This document shows positions 9,109-17,423 of a stretch of DNA of 40,030 nucleotides, piece by piece. Within the stretch, counting starts at the first letter, position 1, and each line of letters starts with the position of its first letter. Below the pieces are notes generated by a model that was not told where the DNA came from, ran no database searches, and saw only the letters and a list, made by a program, of their open reading frames with translations. Source of the stretch: an uncultured Clostridia bacterium (GTDB lineage Bacteria; Bacillota; Clostridia; Christensenellales; UBA1242); the NCBI GenBank assembly GCA_930979925.1, contig CAKNIB010000003.1, positions 1-40,030 of the forward strand, written 5' to 3'. A program made the position numbers and the translations under genes.

Positions 9109-9795
9109 ATTATTAATTCATTGTATATAATAACTTAAAGTATACAAAGTCAATATTTGTCTTGCATTATGACAATAAGATTGACAACTAACTTATATCG
9201 CATTTTGATATAGGAAATATGTTTAACGGACCTTTATTAAAATGTCGTTCTAAAAATATTTAATATTAAATTATACTGTATTAGTTTGGTCCATCAGATA
9301 TTTATAACAATGTCTTTTTAGAAATATATAATTATGCACTATAATAAAAATTATAATTAGTTTTTATTATTGTAAATGTATCTTGGCTTATTAGTAAAAA
9401 GTTTTTTAAAATTTTAGATATTATATCTCGGCATAATTGAATGCATTTTGTTTTGTTGCTTGGTATTCAATAAGTGTATGTTTACGGTGAAATAATAATA
9501 TAAAATGTTTAAAGATTCTAACCTAATAATCAACGTCAACTAGATGGTGAAATATTAAATAAAGTTATGTAAAAATAATAAAATACTAGTATTAATTTCA
9601 TGTTTTGATGTTCCGACATTACAAAATCTTGACCAACTATTGTAATTTAAGCCTTATTAAATGTTATGGAGTATTCCTTTTGTGTGAAATATTATAAAAA
9701 TCGTTTGATGCCAGTATAAGCATGCCGGACAACATACAAGTTATTTATATGAGCATTCTAAGGTAAATATATAAAATCTTTAATAGTAAACAAAA
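9109..9795. other. Gene-free AT-rich stretch
   Basis: I see no ORF with a ribosome site, no tRNA and no strong hairpin in these roughly 690 bases on either strand. Confidence 0.5.
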
Positions 9796-9798
9796 TAA

Positions 9799-9819
9799 AA
9801 AATCACCAGTGTTCTGGCG
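9799..9819 (-). terminator. Terminator of the 9843 gene
   Basis: CACCAG (9804-9809) and CTGGCG (9814-9819) form a short stem. On the minus strand it is followed by a T-rich run just downstream of the gene. Confidence 0.6.
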
Positions 9820-9825
9820 TTTTTG

Positions 9826-10163
9826 ATGCATCCTCTTTCAATTTAATATCTTTTATATTCTGGTAAATTTGAGTTTAATGATTCTAAAATTTTATAATAG
9901 GTGGTTACAGATTGCAAAATGTAGTCTATTTTTTCTTTGTCTGAAAGGCGCATCATGATATTGCTATCTAACATTTTCTTACCTTTTATATCAAACATAT
10001 TTTCTCTAGTTATTAAAGTCTTAAATTTATTTTGTTGTTCTAGATTTTCGAAAAAGTATTGTCTATCATTATAAAAATTATTAGTTTCTTCTTGTTTAAA
10101 TAAAGATTTGATGAAATTTAGCATTTGCGTTTCCTCCTTTTATTTTATATTTAGAGGATGCAT
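9826..10163. repeat. 11-bp inverted repeats flanking the 9843 gene
   Basis: ATGCATCCTCT at 9826-9836 and its exact complement AGAGGATGCAT at 10153-10163 bracket the small minus-strand ORF. No target duplication is visible, so a mobile element is only a possibility. Confidence 0.35.
9843..10124 (-). CDS. Small hypothetical protein
   Basis: 93 residues, not recognised. The ORF is supported by a strong AGGAGG (10132-10137) before the ATG, a promoter at 10168-10196 and a downstream terminator. The protein is hydrophilic and Asn/Lys/Glu-rich with predicted helices; no signal peptide, cysteines or clear motif are visible. It is flanked by an 11-bp inverted repeat whose right arm lies at the probable start of its mRNA. 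Function unknown. Confidence 0.65.
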   Translation of the reverse strand: MLNFIKSLFKQEETNNFYNDRQYFFENLEQQNKFKTLITRENMFDIKGKKMLDSNIMMRLSDKEKIDYILQSVTTYYKILESLNSNLPEYKRY

Positions 10164-10167
10164 TATT

Positions 10168-10196
10168 AGTATAATATATTTGTAAAATTAAGGCAA
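10168..10196 (-). promoter_or_regulatory. Promoter of the 9843 gene
   Basis: Minus strand: TTGCCT (10191-10196), a 17-nt spacer and TATACT (10168-10173). Confidence 0.6.
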
Positions 10197-10427
10197 GTAA
10201 ATTTTTAATAAAAAATGTCGAAATTTAGTATTTTTTAATAAAATAGTTATTATTTAATAATTAAAATTTTACTCAACAAAATTCGACAAAATATACTTAA
10301 AATAATGCTTAATTTGTTTTTAATTTTTAGTAAAAAGTTATATAATTAACTTGTTTTGATGGACAGGTATGACGATATTTGTTCTTCAACAAAAAATTAA
10401 ATCATATTTTAAAAGGAGAGATATTCT

Positions 10428-10736
10428 ATGCGTTCCGACATGCTTAAAGCACTAGCTATGAAAGCTAAAAACAGAATGATAAATAAAAATTTAAGAAATA
10501 CATATAGCAACATAGATGTTAAAATTATCAACAACAATGATGAAGAGTTTTACAATAAAGTAAAGGAGATTATGGACGAAGAGGACTATGTTTGTAATCC
10601 TTTGAAACGTTTAATGGATGACGATAAAATGATGAGAATGGATCCTCGTGGTAGAGAAAGATATCTACTAGAAACCATAGAGAAATATCAAGAGGCAAGA
10701 CGTAGAATAGAAAGAGAACGCGGAGCTGTTAGTTAA
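10428..10736 (+). CDS. Small hypothetical protein, basic and helical
   Basis: 102 residues, not recognised. AAAGGAG lies 9-10 bases before the ATG and a TATAAT is present near 10340. The N-terminal third is basic (KAKNRMINKNLR), the centre is acidic (NNNDEEFYNKVKEIMDEED), and the C-terminus is a charged helix (YQEARRRIERERG). There is no signal peptide or membrane segment. It is followed by a stretch without genes. It is probably a real gene with an unknown cytoplasmic role. Confidence 0.65.
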   Translation: MRSDMLKALAMKAKNRMINKNLRNTYSNIDVKIINNNDEEFYNKVKEIMDEEDYVCNPLKRLMDDDKMMRMDPRGRERYLLETIEKYQEARRRIERERGAVS

Positions 10737-11120
10737 TAACAGTGCGGTTTTTGACAATTTTTGTTGGAAACATGTGGTTTGTTTAGGTTTTATCAAAATT
10801 TTACATTATCATGCGAATTTAAAATGTTTTGGCAAACAAAATTTTCACAGAGTCTAATGAAAATTACTGTTTTATGAGATGTCATACATGCAGTGATTTA
10901 CTTAGAAAGAAGGATGTATTATGAGGACTACAGCAAACTCTTTGTTATATTATCATTTTTAGCCATATATTATAAAGTTATAATACAATAATTAAATTTA
11001 TCAATTTTTTGTATCCTTTTGTTATAGAATTATTTAATCCTTTTAATTGTGGGTATAATATGATGAAAATATTGTTGGAGATAAACGAATAAACGTTAAT
11101 TTTTTGTAATTTTGTTTAAA
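10737..11120. other. Intergenic stretch without a recognisable gene
   Basis: About 380 AT-rich bases. The only translatable item is a 13-codon ORF at about 10921 preceded by AAGGATG; nothing supports it as a gene. Confidence 0.4.
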
Positions 11121-11125
11121 AGTTC

Positions 11126-11155
11126 TTGTAAATAGCAACTAATATACGCTATAAT
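11126..11155 (+). promoter_or_regulatory. Promoter of the 11213 gene
   Basis: TTGTAA (11126-11131), an 18-nt spacer and TATAAT (11150-11155). Confidence 0.55.
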
Positions 11156-11212
11156 CATTTTGCATGCATAATCACAGAAAAAATCTGCAAAATAGCATAA
11201 AGGAGACTTTTT

Positions 11213-11836
11213 ATGCAAAAATTGTTGTATTTTTTTATGATTTTACCTGTACTTTTTTGTTCTCAGACAAATGTTATGTCAGACTTGTTTAGTGAGGTTA
11301 GTATGGTTGAGATATACAAGGATGGTCAAGTTATAATTATGGACGAAAATCAGCAAAAGGAATTTGATGATATCTTTTGTCTTGCGATTAAAGATGCAAG
11401 ACAGATGCCAGCTTTCGGAGTTAGTCTTGATCATCTCACGAAAGAGGAAATGAAAAGCGGTTATTGGGTAAAATTTATCTTTAACAAAACGATGGTTAGG
11501 TCTGATATGCCTTTTGACGAGCTTTTGTTACATGTCACAAAGGATGCGTATGGGATAAACATTGTTCGTGGTAATGACGGAGTTTATCAGGGGAGATGTT
11601 ATTATTTAGATTTAGAGAATTCTTTAAATGACCTCTATGATTTCATCGATGGACTTAGTCAGAAGGGCGAGACAAAAGTTGAGTTAGAGAGTCAGGAGAT
11701 AGAACCGACAATGGTTGTATCTGAAGAAGATGTAGATAGTGGTGAAGACGAAATAACTGGCGGGAATGGTAAAAAAGGTGAAGACGAGCAAACTATGACC
11801 AAAAGCCAACAAGAGTTGTTGTCACATTTAGAATAA
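11213..11836 (+). CDS. Hypothetical secreted or anchored protein
   Basis: 207 residues, not recognised. An AAAGGAG site precedes the ATG. The N-terminus MQKLLYFFMILPVLFCSQT is a hydrophobic signal-like segment; the Cys near residue 16 could be a lipid site but the context (LFCSQ) is a poor lipobox. The central 120 residues form a compact domain with YWVKFIFNKT, MPFDELLLHVT and GVYQGRCYYLDLE. The last 50 residues are an acidic, low-complexity tail rich in Glu, Asp and Gly. It lies upstream of mnmE but no coupling is evident. Function unknown. Confidence 0.65.
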   Translation: MQKLLYFFMILPVLFCSQTNVMSDLFSEVSMVEIYKDGQVIIMDENQQKEFDDIFCLAIKDARQMPAFGVSLDHLTKEEMKSGYWVKFIFNKTMVRSDMPFDELLLHVTKDAYGINIVRGNDGVYQGRCYYLDLENSLNDLYDFIDGLSQKGETKVELESQEIEPTMVVSEEDVDSGEDEITGGNGKKGEDEQTMTKSQQELLSHLE

Positions 11837-11969
11837 ATTAATTTTTCACAAAATAATAGAGATTTTTGCGTTTTTTTGGTAAAAAGCTTGATTTTTTGCG
11901 TTTTTTGCATTATTTTAAGAATTTAAGTTTAAATTTTTGTTTTTATTTTTATTTTTTTACTTAATGATT

Positions 11970-11975
11970 TATAAT
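11970..11975 (+). promoter_or_regulatory. -10 box abutting mnmE
   Basis: TATAAT at 11970-11975 lies seven bases upstream of the mnmE ATG. The -35 region is only T-rich. If used, transcription would begin at or very near the start codon, giving a leaderless mRNA, as at recF. Confidence 0.4.
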
Positions 11976-11981
11976 GTAGAT

Positions 11982-13319
11982 ATGAGTGACACAATTTGCG
12001 CGATTTCAACACCGCTTGGGCGAGGAGCGATATCTATTGTAAGGATGAGTGGTGATGATTGTTTAAAGATAGCAGAGGAGATTTTCTCTGCTAAGGGTTT
12101 ATCGTATGATAGTATTACGCCAAGAATGCTCTATTTAGGCAAACTAGACTTAGGTGATGGCAAAGAAAAATGCCTGATGGTTTATTTTAAAGGACCGAAA
12201 TCTTTTACAGGTGAAGATCTTGTGGAGTTTCAAATACATGGTGGAACAGTTCTTTCACAAAAGGTCTTGAAAAGATTGATCGAAAAGGGGGCAAGACTTG
12301 CCCAGCCGGGAGAGTTTTCAAAAAGAGCATTTGAAAACGGAAAAATCACGCTAGATGAAGCGGAAAACATTATCTCTGAGATAAACGCTGACAGTGAGAG
12401 CGAACTGAAAGCGGCACTTAATTTAGCGGGAGGAAGATTAAAAGAGAAAATTTTGTCCTTACAACAGGCACTAACTGAGAATATAGCTCAGATAGAAGCG
12501 ACTCTTGACTATCCGGAGGAAGATTTTGAAAAGTCTGCAAAAGACCAAATATTTAGTGATGTTGAAAAGATAAAAAAGACTATAGATCATTTTGTTGAAG
12601 ATTCTCAGAATGCGCAGTATATAGCTAAAGGCATTAATATAGCTATTATAGGTAGTCCAAATGTGGGTAAATCAAGCCTGTTAAATGCCTTGGTTGGACA
12701 AGAAAGAGCGATAGTAACCGACATAGAAGGCACAACAAGAGACGTTTTAAACGAAAGCGTTGCATATAAAGGGATAAACCTTAATTTTATAGACACGGCA
12801 GGCATTAGACAGTCAGAGGACAAGGTGGAAAAGATAGGAATTGAAAAATCCTTGCAGTCACTAGATAGCGCTGATGTTATTTTATGGGTTTTAGACGGCA
12901 GTAGAGAATTAAATAATTCTGATAAAGAAATTGAAAAACACTTAAAAGATTTTGATAATGTTATCACTATTGTAAATAAATCTGACAAAAAGAGACTATT
13001 AAAGTCTTATAAGGATGAAATTATCATTTCTGCTTTAAAAGAGGAAAATATAGAAGAGATTAAAGAAAAAATCTACAAAAAGGTTATAAATGAAGATATA
13101 GACTATAACAAAATAATTGTTATAAACGAAAGACAGATAGGAATTTTATTAGAATGTCAAAGTATTGTAAAAAGTATTTTGCAGGCGAAAGAAGATAGTA
13201 TGGATATTATTGCCATGCTCATTAAAAATTTGTGGAATGCACTTGGTAAAATTACCGGACAGTGCGAAAACGAGCAAATTATAGATTTGATTTTTTCTAA
13301 ATTTTGTTTGGGAAAATAA
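11982..13319 (+). CDS. mnmE: tRNA modification GTPase MnmE
   Basis: MnmE with MnmG installs the carboxymethylaminomethyl group on U34 of certain tRNAs. I start at ATG 11982 (MSDTICAISTPLGRGAIS), giving 445 residues; the upstream TTG extension (15 codons) is not family-like. Domains in order are an N-terminal tetrahydrofolate-binding domain (about 1-118), a helical domain, and an inserted G domain with G1 GSPNVGKSS near residue 210, DTAG near 257 and NKSD near 321. The C-terminus FCLGK carries the conserved Cys. It normally neighbours jag and mnmG; here it stands alone and ends at its own terminator. No Shine-Dalgarno sequence is visible. Confidence 0.96.
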   Translation: MSDTICAISTPLGRGAISIVRMSGDDCLKIAEEIFSAKGLSYDSITPRMLYLGKLDLGDGKEKCLMVYFKGPKSFTGEDLVEFQIHGGTVLSQKVLKRLIEKGARLAQPGEFSKRAFENGKITLDEAENIISEINADSESELKAALNLAGGRLKEKILSLQQALTENIAQIEATLDYPEEDFEKSAKDQIFSDVEKIKKTIDHFVEDSQNAQYIAKGINIAIIGSPNVGKSSLLNALVGQERAIVTDIEGTTRDVLNESVAYKGINLNFIDTAGIRQSEDKVEKIGIEKSLQSLDSADVILWVLDGSRELNNSDKEIEKHLKDFDNVITIVNKSDKKRLLKSYKDEIIISALKEENIEEIKEKIYKKVINEDIDYNKIIVINERQIGILLECQSIVKSILQAKEDSMDIIAMLIKNLWNALGKITGQCENEQIIDLIFSKFCLGK

Positions 13320-13360
13320 AATTAGTATAAAATTTATGTAAAATATCTTAAAAATTGTCG

Positions 13361-13390
13361 AATTTATTGCTTCGAGCAATAAATTTTTTA
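13361..13390 (+). terminator. mnmE terminator
   Basis: AATTTATTGCT (13361-13371) and AGCAATAAATT (13375-13385) form a perfect 11-bp stem with loop TCG and a T run. Confidence 0.85.
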
Positions 13391-13398
13391 TTTGTCTA

Positions 13399-13427
13399 TT
13401 GAAAGTGTCGAGAATTGGTGCTATAAT
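13399..13427 (+). promoter_or_regulatory. Promoter of the 13444-14190 gene pair
   Basis: TTGAAA (13399-13404), a 17-nt spacer and TATAAT (13422-13427), close upstream of an AGAGGTG ribosome site. Confidence 0.75.
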
Positions 13428-13443
13428 GAAAAAGAGGTGAAAT

Positions 13444-14178
13444 ATGAGAAATTATATAAAAGAAGAATTAAAAGCTTCAGACGAGTTTGAAAAGAGCGTT
13501 TATGACAGCTCAGTTATAGGGAAAATTAAACAAAGAGATATTAAAAAATTTTGGAAATTAGCAAACGTTTCTAAAAATGCTGATAAAGACGCGATAAATG
13601 ATACAGTTTTACATTATATTTATACCATGGATAGCAAAATGTATAGCAAAATTGTTCTTACTAAGGAACAACGCCATGACAAAAAGTTTATGAAAGCGCT
13701 ATATCTTTTTAATGCCGAAATGACGGAGCTATTTTTGCCTACTATAGAGCAGATGGAAGACGATGATTTTATGGCTATATATGCAAAACAAAACTATGAT
13801 TTTTATAGAGCAAAAATCAATTATAGAGGAAGAATAATAGACCATGCTGTACTTACTGAGGTCTTAAAGAAGTGCGGGAGACAGGTGTTAAACTCAGAAT
13901 TTATAACAAAACTTTGCAAAGAGTTGCCAAACTTAAATGTTGTCGAAGTTGTGACAAACTATATTACAAACTATGGTACTTTTAAGAAAAATGGTAAGTA
14001 CACAATGGAAAGTTATGTCCCTGCTTTGTATATTGACTGCGAAGAGTCAAACAGCGAGGAGTATATTAAGAATTTGATTACAAAACTACCGCCCGTTTTG
14101 CTTGAAGACTTGAAAAATAAATTTGGAGAAGGCGTTTGGAGTAAAATTGAAGAAATAACAGACGAGAACGAGAAATAA
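13444..14178 (+). CDS. Hypothetical cytoplasmic protein
   Basis: 244 residues, not recognised. It has a good promoter and ribosome site. The sequence is hydrophilic and mostly helical, with no signal peptide. Segments such as NDTVLHYIYTMDSKMYSKIV and KFMKALYLFNAEMTELFLPT suggest an alpha-helical repeat or bundle. It is followed after 11 bases by the helical-repeat gene at 14190, so the two probably form one operon and may act together. Function unknown. Confidence 0.7.
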   Translation: MRNYIKEELKASDEFEKSVYDSSVIGKIKQRDIKKFWKLANVSKNADKDAINDTVLHYIYTMDSKMYSKIVLTKEQRHDKKFMKALYLFNAEMTELFLPTIEQMEDDDFMAIYAKQNYDFYRAKINYRGRIIDHAVLTEVLKKCGRQVLNSEFITKLCKELPNLNVVEVVTNYITNYGTFKKNGKYTMESYVPALYIDCEESNSEEYIKNLITKLPPVLLEDLKNKFGEGVWSKIEEITDENEK

Positions 14179-14189
14179 AAGGATAAAAT

Positions 14190-14975
14190 ATGGCATCAAC
14201 AAATTTTTTTAGAGATGATTTTTTAGCAATTGATGGCTATTACAAGGCTCATGGTCGTGATGCTAAGTTTATTGAGATAGAAAATATTATTTTTAAGTCA
14301 AAAAATGCAGAAGATATATTAAATTTTGCTATTTTTGTCTCTGGAGCGGACTTGCAAAGATGCGAGGATAAGATAATCGAGCTTAATAATCCAACTGTCA
14401 TATGTAATTTTGCAAAACTTGTGCCAAATGCCAACAAGGAAAGACTTAAAAAAATTATCATAGACTTAAAAATGCCAAATATTATAATTTACTTTGCAAA
14501 CGTAGTAGGCTATGACAAAGAGTTAGAAGATGCGATTATAGCGTTAAAAAGACCAAAATACATGGTTGTCTTTGCCTCAGAAGTAAGCGGAGTGAATATC
14601 GAGAGACTTGAGGATGCGGTTATTGCGTCAAAAGATAGCGAACAAATATTGCTTTTCTCGCGCGTAAAAGGCGCAAATATTAAAAAATTGCAGGAAATTC
14701 TTCTGAAAATAGCAAATCCTAACCAACTATTTAGACTTGCAAGTATAGAAGGTACAGACATATCGAGAATAGAGGATGAGCTTATAAGGCGTAAAAACCC
14801 AAGTGTACTTTTTAAATTCGCACGTAGCATAAAGGGTGCAAACCTTGAGAAGATTTCTAGAGCAATAAGGAAAATGGGCAACGACCACTACACGCAACTC
14901 TTTGACGAGTTTTACAAGAAACATAAAAGAGTAAATCACTTAATAGCCGAAATCCTAAACGATGAAAAAGAGTAA
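14190..14975 (+). CDS. Alpha-solenoid protein of about 27-residue repeats
   Basis: 261 residues. From about residue 28 to 235 the protein is built of about seven tandem units of 27-29 residues. Each has the pattern (I/V/L)I..K.P..(I/V)..FA..V.GANI..LED, for example NPTVICNFAKLVPNANKERL and PKYMVVFASEVSGVNIERLE. Short helix pairs of this kind usually make a solenoid that binds protein. Repeats of this FA..V.GAN..LE type occur in other bacterial and phage proteins, but I cannot name a defined family with certainty. It is the second gene of the 13444 operon and ends at a strong terminator. Confidence 0.75.
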   Translation: MASTNFFRDDFLAIDGYYKAHGRDAKFIEIENIIFKSKNAEDILNFAIFVSGADLQRCEDKIIELNNPTVICNFAKLVPNANKERLKKIIIDLKMPNIIIYFANVVGYDKELEDAIIALKRPKYMVVFASEVSGVNIERLEDAVIASKDSEQILLFSRVKGANIKKLQEILLKIANPNQLFRLASIEGTDISRIEDELIRRKNPSVLFKFARSIKGANLEKISRAIRKMGNDHYTQLFDEFYKKHKRVNHLIAEILNDEKE

Positions 14976-14986
14976 AATTATATAAG

Positions 14987-15024
14987 AAAAACATGGTTTT
15001 AACAAAACAAAACCATGTTTTTTT
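14987..15024 (+). terminator. Terminator of the 13444-14190 operon
   Basis: AAAAACATGGTTTT (14987-15000) pairs with AAAACCATGTTTTT (15009 on), with a long T run. Confidence 0.85.
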
Positions 15025-15143
15025 GTTGTTTAATTTTTGTATAATTAAATTTTTTGATGAGTTTAAAATTATATGTTAATAGTCAAATTAAAACTCGATG
15101 ATAAACTTAGTTACATAAAAATAAAATTTTTTGACAATTTTCA

Positions 15144-15191
15144 AAAATGACGCAATTTTGCTTGACAAAAATTTCGGGGGGGGGATACAAT
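15144..15191 (+). promoter_or_regulatory. G-tract promoter 1 with upstream conserved block
   Basis: TTGACA (15162-15167) and TACAAT (15186-15191) are separated by 18 nt containing nine consecutive G (15176-15184). The 18 bases before the -35 box (15144-15161, including TGACGCAATTTTGC) are identical in promoters 2 and 3. Loss or gain of one G would change the spacing by one. Confidence 0.8.
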
Positions 15192-15260
15192 AAGGTATCT
15201 TTTATAGCAAATATACTAATATCACTTTTTTAGCTAGCCTTTGGCGCAAGCACCAAAGTA

Positions 15261-15288
15261 TGTGGATAACTTGAGAAAGTTATCCACA
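15261..15288. promoter_or_regulatory. Inverted pair of DnaA boxes in the 15399 leader
   Basis: TGTGGATAACTT (15261-15272), loop GAGA and AAGTTATCCACA (15277-15288). Each arm contains a perfect consensus DnaA box, TTATCCACA. It lies 70 bases past the -10 box, within the expected 5' UTR. No T run follows. Confidence 0.7.
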
Positions 15289-15398
15289 ATAGAGAGTAAA
15301 TTAAAAAAGTGATAAAAGTAAAAAGCGAAAAAGGGTAATGATAAATATAGGGTATTAAATTATCTAATTTATCAAATACTAAATAAAGGAGTAAATTT

Positions 15399-16328
15399 AT
15401 GTCATTAAAAGTTAAACTATTTTCAACAATCGCGGCATTTATACTAGTGCTTGGTATAATGTTTGGCGCGGTTCTGGCAGCTGAGCAGGTACAAGTAAAT
15501 ATCGGCGGTACTGTATCCTTTACTGCAACCTCAGTCAATGCTAAAATCACAGGGAGTGTATCCGGATCAAATACATCTAATACATTGCCAGAAACTACAA
15601 TAGATGCAGATACTACAGACGGAGCCTTGTCTATGGGTGGTGACTGGAGTAATATGCACCTTGACTTTAAAGAAACAGGCGAAGATATCACAGTAACAAT
15701 CAATATTCAAAACCTATCAACAAGGACTATCTATGTAAACATGACAGATAGTACAAGCATTTCAAATGTCAATATTACAAGAAAGGCAGGTTCAAGCACA
15801 ATATCTGCAACAGACGCAAACAGACAAATAACTGGCAATCAAACTCTAACTTACACTTTTACATTATCCCTTGCAAGCAAAGATGTAAGTGTAAGCAACG
15901 GCTCTTTCGATCTTGATATAGATTTAGCTAGCATTCTTCAAACTTACACCGCAACGATAACAAATAATACAGATAGTACTTTTTATGTACAAGCAGATGG
16001 AGGGCAAGTCTATACTCTAACAAATGGAAATGAACAAAGAATAACGGCGAATGTTTTATCTTTTGCTGATAGTCAGTCTGCTTTTGAAAATGCAAATACA
16101 TTTGAAGTAGGAGAGCTTGATGATCCTATCCAGGCGAAAGCCCCAGGATCGTCAGGTTGTAATATTTATATTGACTCAGTCGTAGGCGCATTATATAGTG
16201 AATTTACTTGGTTTGGAGACGGTTATTCAGACTTGCCTGAAGGTAGTTATTATTTATCTAACAATTCAACAGTTTTCAATTATATTTTATCAGATAATTG
16301 CACTATTACCATCGATGACAATATTTAA
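15399..16328 (+). CDS. Secreted protein sharing the N-terminal domain of the repeat-protein family (no leucine-rich repeats)
   Basis: 309 residues; AAAGGAG precedes the ATG. A signal peptide (about 1-27) ends AVLAAEQ, and the mature start QVQVNIGGTVSFTATSVNAK is nearly the same in the genes at 24282 and 30682. The shared part (to about residue 180) has a central ITVTINIQNLSTRTIYVNM stretch and looks like a beta-sandwich, possibly of the TasA/camelysin kind; that is inference. Instead of leucine-rich repeats, the C-terminal 130 residues form a distinct region (TFYVQADGGQVYTLTNGN and onward). It is expressed from G-tract promoter 1 with a DnaA-box leader and ends at a terminator. No LPXTG anchor is present. 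Confidence 0.8.
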   Translation: MSLKVKLFSTIAAFILVLGIMFGAVLAAEQVQVNIGGTVSFTATSVNAKITGSVSGSNTSNTLPETTIDADTTDGALSMGGDWSNMHLDFKETGEDITVTINIQNLSTRTIYVNMTDSTSISNVNITRKAGSSTISATDANRQITGNQTLTYTFTLSLASKDVSVSNGSFDLDIDLASILQTYTATITNNTDSTFYVQADGGQVYTLTNGNEQRITANVLSFADSQSAFENANTFEVGELDDPIQAKAPGSSGCNIYIDSVVGALYSEFTWFGDGYSDLPEGSYYLSNNSTVFNYILSDNCTITIDDNI

Positions 16329-16347
16329 ATATTAAAAACAAATTTGC

Positions 16348-16378
16348 AAAAAGCCTATCGCTATGATAGACTTTTTTT
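16348..16378 (+). terminator. Terminator of the 15399 gene
   Basis: AAAAAGCCTATC pairs with GATAGACTTTTT with one mismatch, followed by T. Confidence 0.75.
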
Positions 16379-16546
16379 GTTGTCAAAATAAAACGACCAG
16401 ATAGGATCTTTGTGCTTTTAGATAAATTAGAAATTGTTGCTAGGCTTTTATAAAGGTATAAAGTAAAAATCAACTAAATAAATAAAATCTTTAATTCAAT
16501 ACTTATGAAATAGAGTTTTTTATTCGTTGTAATATCCTTATAAAAT

Positions 16547-16590
16547 AAAAACCACCAGATTGGGCTGGATTACCCGCGCTGGTGTTTTTT
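16547..16590 (-). terminator. Terminator of the rpmH-jag operon
   Basis: CACCAG (16553-16558) and CTGGTG (16579-16584) form the stem; on the minus strand a GTTTTTATTTTA run follows. Confidence 0.65.
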
Positions 16591-16594
16591 TATT

Positions 16595-17404
16595 TTACTC
16601 ATCATCTTTTGGAAAAACTATTACATAGCGGTGTGGCTCGGTGCCCTTGGATAGGGTGGTCACACGTTGGTCATCTTGAAGGGCGGTGTGGATTATTCGG
16701 CGGTCACCTGCATTCATAGGTGAAAGCTTAATGTATCTTCCGCTCTTTGCAACCTTATTTGCCGTTCTCTTGGCAAGTTCGGTAAGTGACTCAGCGCGTC
16801 TTTCTTTAAAACCTCCGATATCAAGTAAGATTTTTTTGTCCTGTTTGCCACTAACTGCAGAGAGTAATCTGCTTATTGCGTAGAAGCAATCTCCGCGATG
16901 TCCAATCATATCTCCAAGGTCATCGCCAGTTACTGTCAAGTGGATGTATTTTTCGTCTTCAAGAGACTCAATTTCAACTGTCTTTCCAGCGACTTCAAAA
17001 AGTCCTTTTAAGAATTGATAAGGGTCAACAACCTTTTCAGGTTTTTGATTTTGTGGCTCTGTCGTTACAACACTTGCAATCTCTTTGTGTTCAGGTTTTT
17101 CAGCCTTTGTAGGTTGCTTTTCTGCTTCTTTTGTCTTGGCTGGTTTTTCTGCCTTTTTCTCTTCAACCTTCTGCTCGTCAATCTTTTTCTCTTCGACTTG
17201 TTTTTCGTCTTCCACAAATTTTTTACGTTTTTCGTATTTATCTCTTGCATCCTCAGAAATAGTTACAAGGACTTTTGCCTTTTTAAATAGTCCGCCTTCA
17301 TTTAAAATTTTTATATCAACGTCTTCTCTTGTAGCTTTAAGCTCTAAGAGCGCGTTTTCAATAGCTTTTTCTATAGTTTTTCCAATTCCCTCTGCTGAAA
17401 ACAT
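16595..17404 (-). CDS. jag: RNA-binding protein Jag/KhpB
   Basis: Jag (KhpB, EloR) is an RNA-binding regulator linked to cell elongation and often encoded after yidC. The 269 residues comprise the Jag_N domain (about 1-50, with VDIKILNEGGLFKKAKVLVTI), a charged Lys/Glu-rich linker of about 75 residues, a KH domain (TVTGDDLGDMIGHRGDCFYAI) and a C-terminal R3H domain (RRAESLTELAKRTANKVAKS to HRYVIVFP). GGAGG precedes the ATG. It is the last gene of the minus-strand operon. The KH loop reads GHRG, close to the usual GXXG. Confidence 0.94.
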   Translation of the reverse strand: MFSAEGIGKTIEKAIENALLELKATREDVDIKILNEGGLFKKAKVLVTISEDARDKYEKRKKFVEDEKQVEEKKIDEQKVEEKKAEKPAKTKEAEKQPTKAEKPEHKEIASVVTTEPQNQKPEKVVDPYQFLKGLFEVAGKTVEIESLEDEKYIHLTVTGDDLGDMIGHRGDCFYAISRLLSAVSGKQDKKILLDIGGFKERRAESLTELAKRTANKVAKSGRYIKLSPMNAGDRRIIHTALQDDQRVTTLSKGTEPHRYVIVFPKDDE

Positions 17405-17423
17405 ATTTCCTCCAATTTACTTA

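Noticed and set aside
10921..10962. A 13-codon ORF with an AAGGATG upstream
   Set aside because: Too short, with no promoter or repetition elsewhere to support it.
15261..15288. DnaA-box hairpins as intrinsic terminators or attenuators
   Set aside because: The stems are not followed by a T run in any of the three leaders.
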